Below are positions 12,423-22,968 of a DNA stretch of 64,000 nt, in pieces; position 1 is the first letter of the stretch; the number at the start of each line of letters is the position of its first letter. This DNA is from Selaginella moellendorffii (lineage: Eukaryota > Streptophyta > Lycopodiopsida > Selaginellales > Selaginellaceae), in NCBI RefSeq assembly GCF_000143415.4, contig NW_003314267.1, positions 296,908-360,907 of the forward strand. Direction: 5' to 3'. The notes under the pieces were generated by a model. It searched no databases, was not told the DNA's origin, and saw nothing but the letters and a program-made list of their open reading frames with translations. A program made the translations under genes and the position numbers.

Positions 12423-14496
12423 ATGTCTTTCCAGGAGGACAACCAGAAGGGGAAGCAGCTGAACCGGGAAGCTACTGGCGATGGAACTCTGGATCTGTTC
12501 GGAAGGCCTGCTGTGAAATGCAAAACCGGTGGATGGTTTACATCCTCGCTTATCCTTGGTATTCTTCCTTCCCCTCAGCTCTGGAAGGATCATCAAAATC
12601 AATGCTCAGGAAAACACTGTAGAGAATCGCTTACGAGTTGCCAGAATCCTCCTAAACTTTCTGAGTGCTTATAGAATATAAGATAGCGATGATATTCGAG
12701 CGCTATCGAGCGCTGGCTACAGGCTTTGTTGCTTATTGCTGTACTTTGCTGATCTAGGAACACAAGGATTTGCGGCCGTTGGCTACTTTGGAGTCTGCAC
12801 GAACCTCATCCTCTACCTCACCAGAGTCCTGCACGAAGGCAATGCGGTCGCAGCAAACAACGTGAGCAACTGGATTGGAACATCTTACGTGACATCTTTA
12901 ATTGGAGGATTTTTGGGGGACGCATACCTTGGAAGATTCTGGACTGCAGCAGTTTTCCTCGTCATCTACCTCCTGGTAAGTAAATTCCGTAAGAAACAGA
13001 AGAAGCGAAGCATTTTCTGTGCAGGGAATGGTGTTGCTTACACTTACAGCAACCGTGAAAGCGTTTAAACCCCCAGCGTGCACGAGAAATCAGTCCTTCT
13101 GCCCCAAAACTTCACCTGAAAAAACAACACTGTTATACGTTGCACTATACATCATAGCACTTGGCTATGGCGGACACCAACCTTGCCTTACCTCTTTGGG
13201 AGCTGATCAGTTCGACAAGGAAGATCCGAAAGAGCAGACAGAGGCCACCAGGTTCTTCAGCTGGTACTACATGTCCATCACGTTTGGTGCAATCACGGCG
13301 GGAGTGCTTTTCGTTTACGTAGAAGACAATATCGGCTGGGGTGTAGGATTCGGGCTCTCAACCGCAGCAGCGGTGGCAGCAGTGGTAGCCTTCTTTATCG
13401 GAGCTCCAAGATACCGCCAGCAGCGAACCGGAGGAAATCCCTTCACCAGGGTAGCACAGGTATTTAATGCCGCGCTGCATAAACACCACGTAAAAGTTCC
13501 TTCGGACAGCTCACTTCTTTACGAAGTCGACTTCAAAGGCTCTGCGATACAAGGAAGTCGTAAGATTCTCCACAGTGACGAGTTCAGGTAAAGAACTCGG
13601 TTTGTCTAGATCAAAAACATTAAAGCCCCGGTTTTGACAGATACCTTGACAAAGCAGCAACGGAGATCGACAGTGATACAGTGGCTGGAACCAGCGAGAA
13701 AAATCCATGGCGACTCTGCACGATCACACAAGTCGAGGAGGTAAAATGCATCCTAAGAATTCTCCCTATCTGGGCCAGTAGCATCCTCTTCTCCACCCTC
13801 TACACGCAAATGAGTACCTTGTTCGTGGAGCAAGGCGCCACCATGAACACCCACGTCGCGGGCTTTAAAATCCCGCCAGCGTCCCTTTCCACTTTCACCA
13901 TGATCAGCGTTCTCCTCTCGGCCCCTACATACGAGTACGTGGTGGTTCCACTAGGACGAAAGATCACAGGAAATAAAAGAGGACTTACGAGCCTCCAGCG
14001 GATGGGAGTTGGACTGATCGTCGTCACGGTGGCAATGATCTTCGCGGCACTGGTGGAGATCTTCCGCCTCAAATCCGCAAGAGCTCACGGCTTGATCGAT
14101 GCAGCCAAGCCGGTCCCAATGAGCGTCTTCTGGCAAATCCCGCAATACTTCCTGGTTGGAGCCTCCGAGGTCTTCACTTACATCGGCCAGCTCGATTTCT
14201 TCTACGAGGAATCCCCCGACGCGATCCGGAGCCTGAGCGTGGCGCTGTCGCCGACGTCGTTCGCGCTGGGGAATTACGTGAGTAGCCTGCTGGTGACCTG
14301 CGTGATGGAGCTCACGAGCAAGGGCGCCCGGCTGGGATGGATCCCAAACAACCTCAACCGCGGCCATCTCGATTACTACTTCTGGCTGCTCAGCGCCATC
14401 AGCATTCTCAACCTGGCGTTCTACCTGGCCTGCGCGATCTGGTACAAATTTATCCAGATCGATCGCCACGACGACGCTGCTCGCGAAGAGCCCTAA
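12423..14496 (+). CDS. NRT1/PTR family (NPF/POT) transporter
   Basis: Proton-coupled oligopeptide-transporter superfamily (MFS fold), in plants carrying nitrate, peptides, hormones or glucosinolates across plasma or vacuolar membrane; the substrate cannot be told from sequence. Four exons join in frame with GT-AG introns: 12423-12558, 12758-12975, 13025-13587 and 13641-14496, giving 590 aa, the usual family length. The N-terminus reads GDGTLDLFGRPAVKCKTGGW, a classic NPF opening. The family signature LGADQFDKEDP is present, as is FRYLDKAA after the third junction, and there are about 12 hydrophobic segments with a long central loop. One oddity: where most members have the ExxER motif in TM1 (as in NEFCERLAYYG), this protein reads GTQGFAAVGYFG right across the exon 1/2 junction, so the acidic and basic residues tied to proton coupling are missing. 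The frame is otherwise intact. Confidence 0.93.
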
Positions 14497-14589
14497 AATA
14501 TTTTCTAGGGCTATTTGATTTGACTGACTGGTGGGAAAAATCTGTAATACATTTGTGACCAGGTTCATTGGATTGTTCTAGCAGGAAGA

Positions 14590-16070
14590 ATGGGAATAGA
14601 GAATCTCAAGGAAGAGACGGCGCCGACGGTCGCCGAGGATCTTGCGCGCTCGCTCCAGGAATTGGGCATCGATCCCTCGTTCGTTGTCTCGCCGGAGCAT
14701 CGCCCCAGTGGGCAATCGCAGCTAGAATCTCCGATCGAGGAGCGCGGCGGCAGCAACATTCCAATCATCGATTTGGCCGCGCTCGGTGGATCATCGCAGG
14801 CCGGCAAGGACAAGATCGTGGAGGAAATCCGGAGCGCGAGCCAGGAATGGGGGTTTTTCCAGGTAATCAATCACGGGGTGTCACTGGAGCTGCTGAGCGA
14901 TGTGGAGAAGGAGGCTCGGGATTTCTTCGCGCTGCCGCTGGAGGAGAAGAGGAAGATCCGTCGCAGCAGCGTGAATCCTGTCGGCTACTACGAGTCGGAG
15001 CTCACCAAGAACACGCGCGACTGGAAGGAGGTTTTCGATTACGTGGTGAAGAGGAAGGACGATTTCCCATCCGAGTTTAATCTCTTCTTCGAGAACCAGT
15101 GGCCGGAGGGTCGCGAAAAATTCCGGTAAGGCTGGCGCTCTTCTTCCAGATTTTTGGTTTCTTCATGATCTGGGCGTGATCTTCGTTTCTTTGTGAAGAG
15201 ATTCTTGCGAGAAATGGATCAAAGCGGTGGACGAGCTCTCGTTTAAAGTCCTGGAGCTTTTAGCGCTCAGCCTCGGCGTGGATCCCAGGTACTTTTTCGA
15301 GTTCTTCGGCAGGGACAACACCTCGATCATGCGACTCAACTTCTACGCGAAGTGCCCAGTCCCGGATCTTGTTCTCGGCGTGAGCCGCCACAAGGACCAG
15401 GGCGCGCTCACGGTGCTCGTCCAGGACGAAGTTGGCGGCCTCGAGGTGAGACGAAAGGATGGCGAGTGGATTCGAGTCACTCCTCGCAAGGACGCGTTCG
15501 TGATCAACGTTGGGGACCTCATGCAAGTAAGCTATCATCCTCTCCTAGATCATGTTCTTCGTAGAGATCTATGATCTTTCCTTTCGCTAGAAGAAAGAAC
15601 TAGGAAAACTCTATAAAGTTCTCTTCGAGAGTTCTTTCTCTAGGACTCTCGAAGCTATATAGCTCTAGAACTACAAAGAGGTCTGGAGCTAGAGCACTAT
15701 AGAGCATTAGAAACAAGGAAATGCTAGAGAGTCTCTTAGACATTTCCATAGCTTGCACTTTATAGACATTGTCCTTGATCGTGATCTAACAAGGGTTTTC
15801 TTCCAGGTGTGGAGCAATGATCTCTATCACAGCGTGGAGCACCGAGTGGTGGTGAACGAGAACCGCGACCGGTTCTCATCGCCATACTTCATGTTCCCGA
15901 GCTACAAATCCGACATCGCCCCGATCGAAAGCCTCACGGATCCGATCAAGAACCCGCCCAAGTACGCCAAATTCAACTGGGGAGAGTTTGACAAGAACAG
16001 GAAAGACAGCAACTTCAAGCGCTTGGGCGTGGAGAACCTCCAGATCTATCACTACGCCATCAATAATTAG
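14590..16070 (+). CDS. 2-oxoglutarate/Fe(II)-dependent dioxygenase (DOXC type)
   Basis: Soluble oxygenase that uses 2-oxoglutarate, O2 and Fe(II) to hydroxylate or desaturate a small molecule; this class acts in flavonoid, hormone and specialised metabolism. Exons 14590-15125, 15199-15526 and 15807-16070 join in frame to 375 aa. The N-terminal DIOX_N region (about residues 50-150) contains IPIIDLAALGG and EWGFFQVINHGV. The C-terminal jelly-roll domain supplies the iron ligands H and D in SRHKDQGALTVL and the distal H in HSVEHRVVV, and the 2-oxoglutarate-binding RxS in RDRFS. The second junction falls at GDLMQ|VWSND, a very common intron site in this family. The 280-base second intron holds complementary AGAAAGAACT and AGTTCTTTCT segments that could form a hairpin. 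The gene starts about 90 bases after the transporter stop on the same strand. The exact substrate is not predictable. Confidence 0.92.
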
Positions 16071-16204
16071 TTAGAACTAAGTGGAATGCTTCATCATTAA
16101 TTAATTAGCACTGGGTCTAAATAATAAAGAATATACTATAGATAGAATATTCTCTCTTTTTCTTTTATGTGAATCCAGGAAATTGGGGGAAGTTCTAGGG
16201 CAGG

Positions 16205-17061
16205 ATGGGCTTAGCGCAGGGAAAGATCGCATTCGCTGAGGTGGGCGAGAAGCAGCCGGCGAATCAGGTATGGTAGAGCAATTCCCCGGCGGGCATTTCA
16301 CTCTGGCGCTAGGGTTTAAGCAAGACTCCCTTCTTTCCTCCTACATTCTTTCGATCGTTTGATGATCCAATCCGTGTGTTCTGTGTAGGCTGAGGACGAT
16401 ACTGTGGTTGAAGTAGATGACGAATCGAAGCAGGCGATTGAGGAGGAAGAAGCGAAAGAAGCGAGGAGGACGATCACGGTAGGGTGTGGCTTTTTCTCTT
16501 TTTCTCTTTGCTTCGATGTGGTAGTAACGTTCTATCACAGGTCGCGGACATAAAAACCGCTCCATTCGATATTCGCTTCCCTTCGACCAACCAGACCAAG
16601 CACTGCTACACTCGCTACATCGAGTTCCACAAGTAAGTCGTCTCCAAAATTCGACAAAAGTTCTTGTCTTTTTTTCTACAAAGTTCTCAACTCTGGCTTG
16701 ATTCTTCCTTTTTTTTTTTTTCTTGCGATCTCTTTCTCCAAAATTCTCAAAGTTCTTGCTTGATTTCTCCAAAGTTCTCAAAGTTTTTTTTGAACTTGGG
16801 CTTGATTCTTCCTTGCGATCTTTCTCTCAGGTGCCAGAAGGAAAGGGGCGAGGGTGCTCCGGAATGCCAGAAGTACGCGCGATACTATCGATCGCTGTGT
16901 CCCTCGGAATGGGTAAGCAAGAAAAATAGAAAATCTATAGATCTTTCTTGTTCTTGGCTAAATTTTTCATCCAAGATCTATACTCATTTCTTTCCACCAA
17001 TTGCCAGATCGAGAGATGGAACGAGCAGCGAGCGGATGGTGTGTTTTGTGGGCCTTACTGA
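16205..17061 (+). CDS. COX6B: cytochrome c oxidase subunit 6b (COX6B)
   Basis: Small twin-cysteine subunit of mitochondrial complex IV on the intermembrane-space side; it helps stabilise the oxidase dimer. Five short exons (16205-16267, 16389-16478, 16541-16632, 16831-16912, 17008-17061) join in frame to 126 aa. The diagnostic CHCH fold is present: a CX9C pair (HCYTRYIEFHKC) followed by a CX10C pair (CQKYARYYRSLC), ending ...GVFCGPY. The N-terminal about 50 residues form an acidic extension (runs of Glu and Asp), as in the longer plant COX6b-1 type. Intron 3 carries imperfect direct repeats of a TTCTCCAAAGTTCTCAA type. All splice sites are GT-AG. Confidence 0.93.
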
Positions 17062-17630
17062 AAGATAAACAATGGTTCTCAATAAACCCTAATGGCTACC
17101 TTTTTCAGTAAAGAATCATAATAACCCTAAGGGCCTTTTTCATTAAAAAAAGGATTCTTTTGTAATTCTTTTTTCTTGGTACTGCCCTAATTACCACCTT
17201 TTGTCTTTGACCCCATATTTTCTAAAGTCACAAGTGGGACATTTAGGTCCACCCCACCAATTGCGGACTGCGCACGTAACCGCGCGTGGGTCGTGGGTCA
17301 AGGCCCCAATCGCGCGGTTCCGCGCGCTGTTCTTGCGGTATAAGCGAGTGAACTTGTCGGGGGCTCCTCGGTCTATCGAGATGGGTGTTGTTGGTCGGAG
17401 TAAAAATCAAAATCTCCACCACGGGATTACCACCACTAATACCGATGGATCCAAAATCCCCACCTCCCCACTGCCAATGTCTCTATCTCTTGTTACTCGT
17501 GGTTGATTCGGTCGTTCGTGGGTCATCGTCTTCCTCCATGGTTGTCCATTGGAACCCATCGCTCTAGCGTAAGTGGCCAATCCTTCCATCGCCAGTGATC
17601 ACTCCACCATCGCCCAAGAACGAGGAGAGA
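17062..17630. other. intergenic/promoter region of receptor kinase
   Basis: No gene recognised. This 570-base spacer separates the COX6B stop from the receptor-kinase start. It contains T-rich and AT-rich patches (17095-17200) typical of a 3' untranslated region, then a GC-richer stretch that should hold the next promoter and leader. No motif was strong enough to name. Confidence 0.4.
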
Positions 17631-20600
17631 ATGCTCCACCATGTCTTCTTGGTGGCCATCTCCGTGCTTGCTCTGGATTCCACTGCTGCCACTGATCTCT
17701 CCTGTGCGTCCGAGCGATCGGCATTGCTGGAGTTTCGAGCCAGGCTAGGCGGCGGCGGCGGCGGCGGTGGAGTGCTCGAGAGCTGGAGCAGCGGTGCCAC
17801 CGTAAGTTCGTCCTGGCGAGGAGTGACGCTGGGAAGCCGGGGCCAGGTAGTCAAGCTCGAGCTCTCGTCGCTGGAGCTCACGGGAGAGCTCTATCCGGTC
17901 TGGGACTTCTTGCCGGCGCTCCAGGTGATGAATCTCTCGCACAACTCGCTAGGTGGTCGCTTGGATTTCTCGAGCTCCTGTGGCGGCGCTGCGCTCGTGT
18001 CCCTGGATCTCAGCTTCAACCGGCTTGCGGGGCCTGTGCGTGAGGAAGTCCGTCGCTTCCAGGCGCTCCAGCTCCTACGCCTCGACCACAATGGCTTGTC
18101 CGGCGAGCTCCCGCGGGGTCTCTTCGAGCTGCGGTCGCTGGTAGCTCTCGATCTCTCCTGGAACAACTTCTCGGGGCCCGTGAGCTCCGACTTTGAGCTC
18201 CTCCGCCGGATGGAGCTCCTCGATCTCTCGCACAACAACTTCTCGGGTGCGTTGCCGGCTTCCAACTTGTCCAGGATGGCCGCATTGGCGAAGCTCGATG
18301 TTTCTTCCAATGCCTTGGACTCGATCAAGGTGGTGGAAATGGGCTTGTTCCAGCAGCTACGAACTCTCGATCTCAGCAGTAACAGCTTCTCTGGAAACCT
18401 CCCGGAGTTTGTGTTCGCCACCACCTCGCTCGAGGTACTTAATCTCTCCTCGAACCAGTTCACCGGGCCTGTCCGAGAGAAAGCTTCTGGCGAGAGGAGG
18501 ATCCGAGTGCTCGATATGGCATCCAATGCCTTGACGGGTGACCTGAGTGGCCTCGTCGGCCTCACGTTGCTGGAGCATCTCAACCTGGCCGGAAACAACC
18601 TCTCTGGAACGATACCGTCGGAGCTTGGACACTTCGCCAACTTAACCATGCTCGATCTCTGTGCCAACGAGTTCCAAGGTGGAATCCCGGACAGCTTCTC
18701 CAACTTGGCCAAGCTCGAGCACCTGAAAGTGTCGAACAACCTGCTCTCGTACATGCCCGACGTTGGCGTCTCTCTTCCGAAGAGCCTCAGAGTTCTCAGT
18801 GCCGGCAGCAATCTCTTCTCGGGGCCACTTCGCGTGTCGTATAACTCCGCTCCGTCCACCTTGGAGGTCTTGTATCTTCCAGAGAACCGCTTCACGGGCC
18901 CGCTTCCACCAGAGCTTGGCCAGCTGAAGAACCTCAAGAAGATCATCCTCAACCAGAACAGCTTCGTAGGGAGCATTCCACCGTCGATAGCGCACTGCCA
19001 GCTCCTGGAAGAGATATGGATCAACAGCAATCTTCTCACAGGTCACATACCCCCGGAGCTCTTCACGCTCAAGCATCTCCGAGCGCTTGTTCTGGCCAAC
19101 AACAGCTTGTCCGGCTCTCCAGTCCCCCTGGGTATTTCGCAGTCCAAGACACTCGAGGTGCTGTGGCTGGAGCAGAACAACTTCTCGGGCCCGATATCTT
19201 CCGAGGTTGGCCAACTTTCCAATCTTCTCATGCTGTCGCTCGCCTCCAACAAGTTGACGGGACACATACCTGCGTCTCTCGGCAAGCTGACTAATCTCGT
19301 CGGCCTGGACCTCGGCTTAAACGCTCTCTCGGGACGTATACCGGACGAGCTAGCAGACCTCTCTTCCATCCAGTTTCTTTTCTTGAGTGGAAACCGGATG
19401 GAGCAGCGGATACCGGGATGGATTGGTAACTTGTCCAGGCTCCGGGCCGTGGATCTGTCCTTCAATAGATTCAGCGGGAGTATTCCGACGGCCTGGAGTA
19501 ACTCCACGCTAACGAGCCTGTCTCCCAGGTACTCGGACAAACCTCCATCGGCACTCGTCTACAACAACGAGGGACAGAGATTTATCGGCTATGCTTTGCC
19601 GACCACCCTGGACTTCTCGCATAACGAGCTCGTTGGAGGCATTCCCGCTGAGCTGGGAGCGTTGAGGAACTTGCAAATACTGAACTTGAGCCACAACAGG
19701 CTCCAGGGAAGTATTCCTCCGTCTCTGGGAAACGTGCCTGCTCTGCTGAAGCTCGACTTGTCCAGGAACAATCTCACCGGCACTATTCCACAAGCGTTGT
19801 GCAAGCTGACGTTCCTGTCCGACTTGGATCTCTCGGACAACCATCTGAAAGGTGCCATCCCGAGCTCCACCCAGTTTCAGACGTTTGGCAACTCTTCGTT
19901 CGCTGGCAATCCAGACCTTTGCGGAGCTCCACTCCCAGAATGCCGTCTGGAGCAGGACGAAGCTCGCTCGGACATTGGAACAATCTCTGCTGTCCAGAAA
20001 CTGATTCCTCTGTACGTCGTAATTGCTGGAAGCCTCGGATTCTGCGGCTTCTGGGTGCTCTTCATCATCCTGATACGGAAACGTCAAAAGCTACTCTCGC
20101 AGGAGGAAGACGAGGATGAATACAGCAAGAAAAAGCGTTACCTCAACTCCTCGGAAGTGTCCAACATGAGCGAAGGCGTAGCTTGGATCCATCCGAACGA
20201 GCTGATGTCTGCAACGAGCAACTACAGCCATGCAAACATCATAGGTGACGGGGGCTTCGGAATAGTGTACAAGGCGATTCTAGCGGATGGATCGGCCGTA
20301 GCGGTGAAGAAGTTGATAACAGACGGAGGATTTGGGATGCAGGGGGAGCGAGAGTTCCTTGCCGAGATGCAGACGCTGGGAAAAATAAAGCATAAGAACC
20401 TGGTGTGCCTCAAAGGATACTCTTGCGACGGAAAGGACAGGATACTGGTGTATAAGTACCTCAAGAACGGGAACCTCGACACCTGGTTGCACTGTCGGGA
20501 TGCCGGAGTGAAGCCTCTGGACTGGAAGACGCGCTTCCACATAATCCTCGGAGCAGCTCGAGGCATTACTTTCCTCCACCACGAGTGCTTCCCTCCCATC

Positions 20601-21179
20601 GTCCACAGAGACATCAAGGCCAGCAACATCCTTCTCGACGAAGACTTCCAGGCTCATGTTGCGGACTTTGGCCTTGCGAGGTTGATGAGAGACGCTGGCG
20701 ATACTCATGTCTCCACCGACGTTGCCGGGACCGTTGGCTACATTCCACCGGAGTATAACAGCTCGTGCATGGCCACCATGCGCGGAGACGTCTACAGCTT
20801 CGGCGTTGTCGTTCTCGAGACCATCATGGGGAAGCGTCCCACGGACAAAGGTTTCCGGAGAGCTGGAGGCATCGGTCATTTGGCTGGAGAGCGCGTCACA
20901 GTCCAGGAGCTCCAGTCGGCCATCGACGCGGCCATGCTAGCCGAAAACACCACCGCCAGCCCCACGAACGCTGCAGAAGTTTCGGCAGAGATTCTCGAGG
21001 TGATGAAGATAGCCTGTTTGTGCTGCGTCGATAAACCAGGCAAGCGACCCGAGATGACGCACGTCGTGAGGATGCTGGAAGGCGTGGAAAGGCGACACTC
21101 GAACGGTGCGTCCAATCTTGTAAGTCCACCGTCTGTAGACGGAGGGTCTAAGCACTTCCTGAATAATGTAGAGACTTGA
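17631..21179 (+). CDS. LRR receptor-like kinase, PSKR/BRI1 type (LRR-X)
   Basis: Membrane receptor kinase expected to bind a peptide or steroid ligand outside the cell and signal by Ser/Thr phosphorylation. Single exon, 1182 aa from the ATG at 17631; the frame is open upstream but only with a GTG. Order: signal peptide (about 1-22), N-terminal cap with CASERSALLEF, roughly two dozen LRRs, a short non-LRR island (about residues 635-665) followed by four more LRRs, a CGAPLPEC cap pair, a transmembrane helix (about 790-815), a juxtamembrane region, then the kinase. Kinase motifs: glycine loop IGDGGFG (about 870), AVKKL lysine, HRDIKASN (about 990, RD type), DFGLAR, and GTVGYIPPEY. An island with four LRRs after it is the layout of PSKR1 and BRI1; kinase wording also resembles EMS1 and PSY1R. 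The kinase looks catalytically complete. The ligand is unknown. Confidence 0.92.
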   Translation: MLHHVFLVAISVLALDSTAATDLSCASERSALLEFRARLGGGGGGGGVLESWSSGATVSSSWRGVTLGSRGQVVKLELSSLELTGELYPVWDFLPALQVMNLSHNSLGGRLDFSSSCGGAALVSLDLSFNRLAGPVREEVRRFQALQLLRLDHNGLSGELPRGLFELRSLVALDLSWNNFSGPVSSDFELLRRMELLDLSHNNFSGALPASNLSRMAALAKLDVSSNALDSIKVVEMGLFQQLRTLDLSSNSFSGNLPEFVFATTSLEVLNLSSNQFTGPVREKASGERRIRVLDMASNALTGDLSGLVGLTLLEHLNLAGNNLSGTIPSELGHFANLTMLDLCANEFQGGIPDSFSNLAKLEHLKVSNNLLSYMPDVGVSLPKSLRVLSAGSNLFSGPLRVSYNSAPSTLEVLYLPENRFTGPLPPELGQLKNLKKIILNQNSFVGSIPPSIAHCQLLEEIWINSNLLTGHIPPELFTLKHLRALVLANNSLSGSPVPLGISQSKTLEVLWLEQNNFSGPISSEVGQLSNLLMLSLASNKLTGHIPASLGKLTNLVGLDLGLNALSGRIPDELADLSSIQFLFLSGNRMEQRIPGWIGNLSRLRAVDLSFNRFSGSIPTAWSNSTLTSLSPRYSDKPPSALVYNNEGQRFIGYALPTTLDFSHNELVGGIPAELGALRNLQILNLSHNRLQGSIPPSLGNVPALLKLDLSRNNLTGTIPQALCKLTFLSDLDLSDNHLKGAIPSSTQFQTFGNSSFAGNPDLCGAPLPECRLEQDEARSDIGTISAVQKLIPLYVVIAGSLGFCGFWVLFIILIRKRQKLLSQEEDEDEYSKKKRYLNSSEVSNMSEGVAWIHPNELMSATSNYSHANIIGDGGFGIVYKAILADGSAVAVKKLITDGGFGMQGEREFLAEMQTLGKIKHKNLVCLKGYSCDGKDRILVYKYLKNGNLDTWLHCRDAGVKPLDWKTRFHIILGAARGITFLHHECFPPIVHRDIKASNILLDEDFQAHVADFGLARLMRDAGDTHVSTDVAGTVGYIPPEYNSSCMATMRGDVYSFGVVVLETIMGKRPTDKGFRRAGGIGHLAGERVTVQELQSAIDAAMLAENTTASPTNAAEVSAEILEVMKIACLCCVDKPGKRPEMTHVVRMLEGVERRHSNGASNLVSPPSVDGGSKHFLNNVET

Positions 21180-21411
21180 GAATGAAAAGGATGTGTGAAA
21201 TTGAGTACGAGCTTACCATGACATTCCCCATGCCCTTGAGGGACGAGCAGACAGACATCCAACCAACGCATGGCCGAGATTGTCTTTGAATAAGTAAACA
21301 AGACACAGCTTTAGAGAAAAACAAAAGAGAAGTTTTAGTTTGACAGTGTCACCTGTGCACTCGAGTGTATACATGTACAAACAGCCTCTGAGTGGGATTA
21401 GATGCTGTTCA

Positions 21412-22968
21412 TTACTTTCTCCTCAGTGTTCTCCCACTTCTGCTTGTCCTGGTTAGTACAGGCATGCTGGTACGCTGGTTCTGCAAAGCTGCTAACTCAC
21501 GTACACGAGCAAGAATTGGTTGAGGTATAGAAACTGCAAAATGTTTCTTTTTGTTGTGCTCCGCCTTTTATCACAACCAAAAACTGGATCAGACCAAAAG
21601 TGCACGAAGGGAAAAAATACATTGAAGGTACCTGCTGCTGCTTTGAAGTAAAGTGGACACGACTTGCTCTGAGTAGGTTCCTCCATTTATCCTGAGAACT
21701 TCGCCATGAGCAAGAGTCAAGGAAAAGAAAAACTTTACCTTCAAGTCAACAGCCGTGCGGTATGATACAGATGAAAACTCGAGCTTCTTGATGTCCGCCC
21801 ACTTCCCTCCACCACAGCGAGCGACCCCTTCGACGAGTATCATAACTTCACGTAGCGTCCAGGGACGATGATGTTTTCTCCTAGTACCTCCATTCGGTGT
21901 TGGAACAGTCTCCACATGCTCCCCAGAAAAATCCAACTCACAATCTTCTCCACCCATGCTTTGCACATCTTCGTAGTCTTCAAGCATTTGATCCATACCA
22001 CCTTCCAGATCGGAGTAACTTTCCTGAACGGAAACACAATGTTCTTCACAAGGCAAAATCTCAAAGGCTGAAAGAACCTTGTCTGAAGAAGACATTGTCT
22101 TCTCTTTGCTGGACCCGATGCTGGGACCGCGCTTGCGGGACGACCAGGCGAGTCGCGCAATTTTAGAGGCCTTGCGCTCAGCCTTTAGTTTCTGTGCGAT
22201 CAGAGAGTTTTAATCTACAAAACTTAGAGAATCAACAAAAACTCGCAAGAAAGCTAAAGCATACCATCATGCTGCTGCGGCGACCGCCGTAAGACACTGC
22301 CGCTTGAGTTGGAGACTCAAACTCCGGGTACTCGATATCGCTGCCACTGTCAAGCTTCTCAGTTATATCCCGGTGAGACTTTGCTCCATCACACGAATCA
22401 GTTCCATCGGACACCAGCCTGTGAAGCTCTGACGTGAAGTAGAGGTTGTCCGTCTCATCTTCGATGTATCGCCGGTTTGGTTTCCTCTTTCTCTTCCCTT
22501 CGACGTTCCTCGCGGCAACAGAAAAGTAAACTTCGCCGGACACGGTAGAGGGATGAACCGTTTCATCGTTGCTAAGAACTTCTTGGCCCCGTGTGGAGTG
22601 AACGCCAGCCTTTTCTTTCACATTCCTGGAACTAACGTCGTCACCGTGTTTCACCACGGCTAAAGTAGCAATCTCGTGAAGATTTTCCCTCTCGGCGAAA
22701 CACTCCACTTGCAAGTCATCGTCCTCGGCCGAAGGAAGCACCGATCCATCATCTCCAACCTGAGATTAAATTCTCTTTAAGGACAAAAAGAAAATTTAAA
22801 ATGCTCAACGGGAAGAAGAGGAGAGAAAGAACTTGCCCTCACTAGCTTGTAGACGAGGCGATCGAGCGAAATTTCACCGGCATTCTCAATCCTCTCCATC
22901 GGCGCCAGGGCGTGACCTTGAATCTCAAGTTCCGGGCATCGCGCAGCTTCATCCCTGCGCTGATCCAT
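21412..22968 (-). CDS. TRF-like (TRFL) Myb telobox protein
   Basis: Plant nuclear protein with a C-terminal single Myb domain of the telomere-repeat-binding type; family members bind TTTAGGG-like DNA in vitro. Five exons, all phase 0, read on the minus strand: 22968-22843, 22759-22265, 22191-21739, 21691-21632 and 21564-21412, about 428 aa. The Myb starts RPWTLREVMILVEGVARCGG and continues WADIKK...TAVDLK|DKWRNLLRAS, with the telobox VDLKDKWRN spanning an exon junction. After it comes IPQPILARVRELA, the usual tail of this family. Upstream, GKRKRKPNRRYIEDE matches the TRFL basic 'RRYIEE' motif. The last exon was chosen with the acceptor before GCGGAG because it keeps the frame. Exon 1 may end instead at 22837 with a GC donor (GCAAGT). 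The start codon (MDQRRDEAARC) is the least certain part. Confidence 0.82.

Noticed and set aside
13951-14568. 205-codon minus frame opposite the transporter's last exon
   Set aside because: Shadow of the GC-rich NPF exon 4; the plus-strand reading is a recognised family.
17891-19039. Minus-strand 382-codon frame inside the receptor kinase
   Set aside because: It lies wholly opposite the LRR coding region and reflects the repeat period and GC content.
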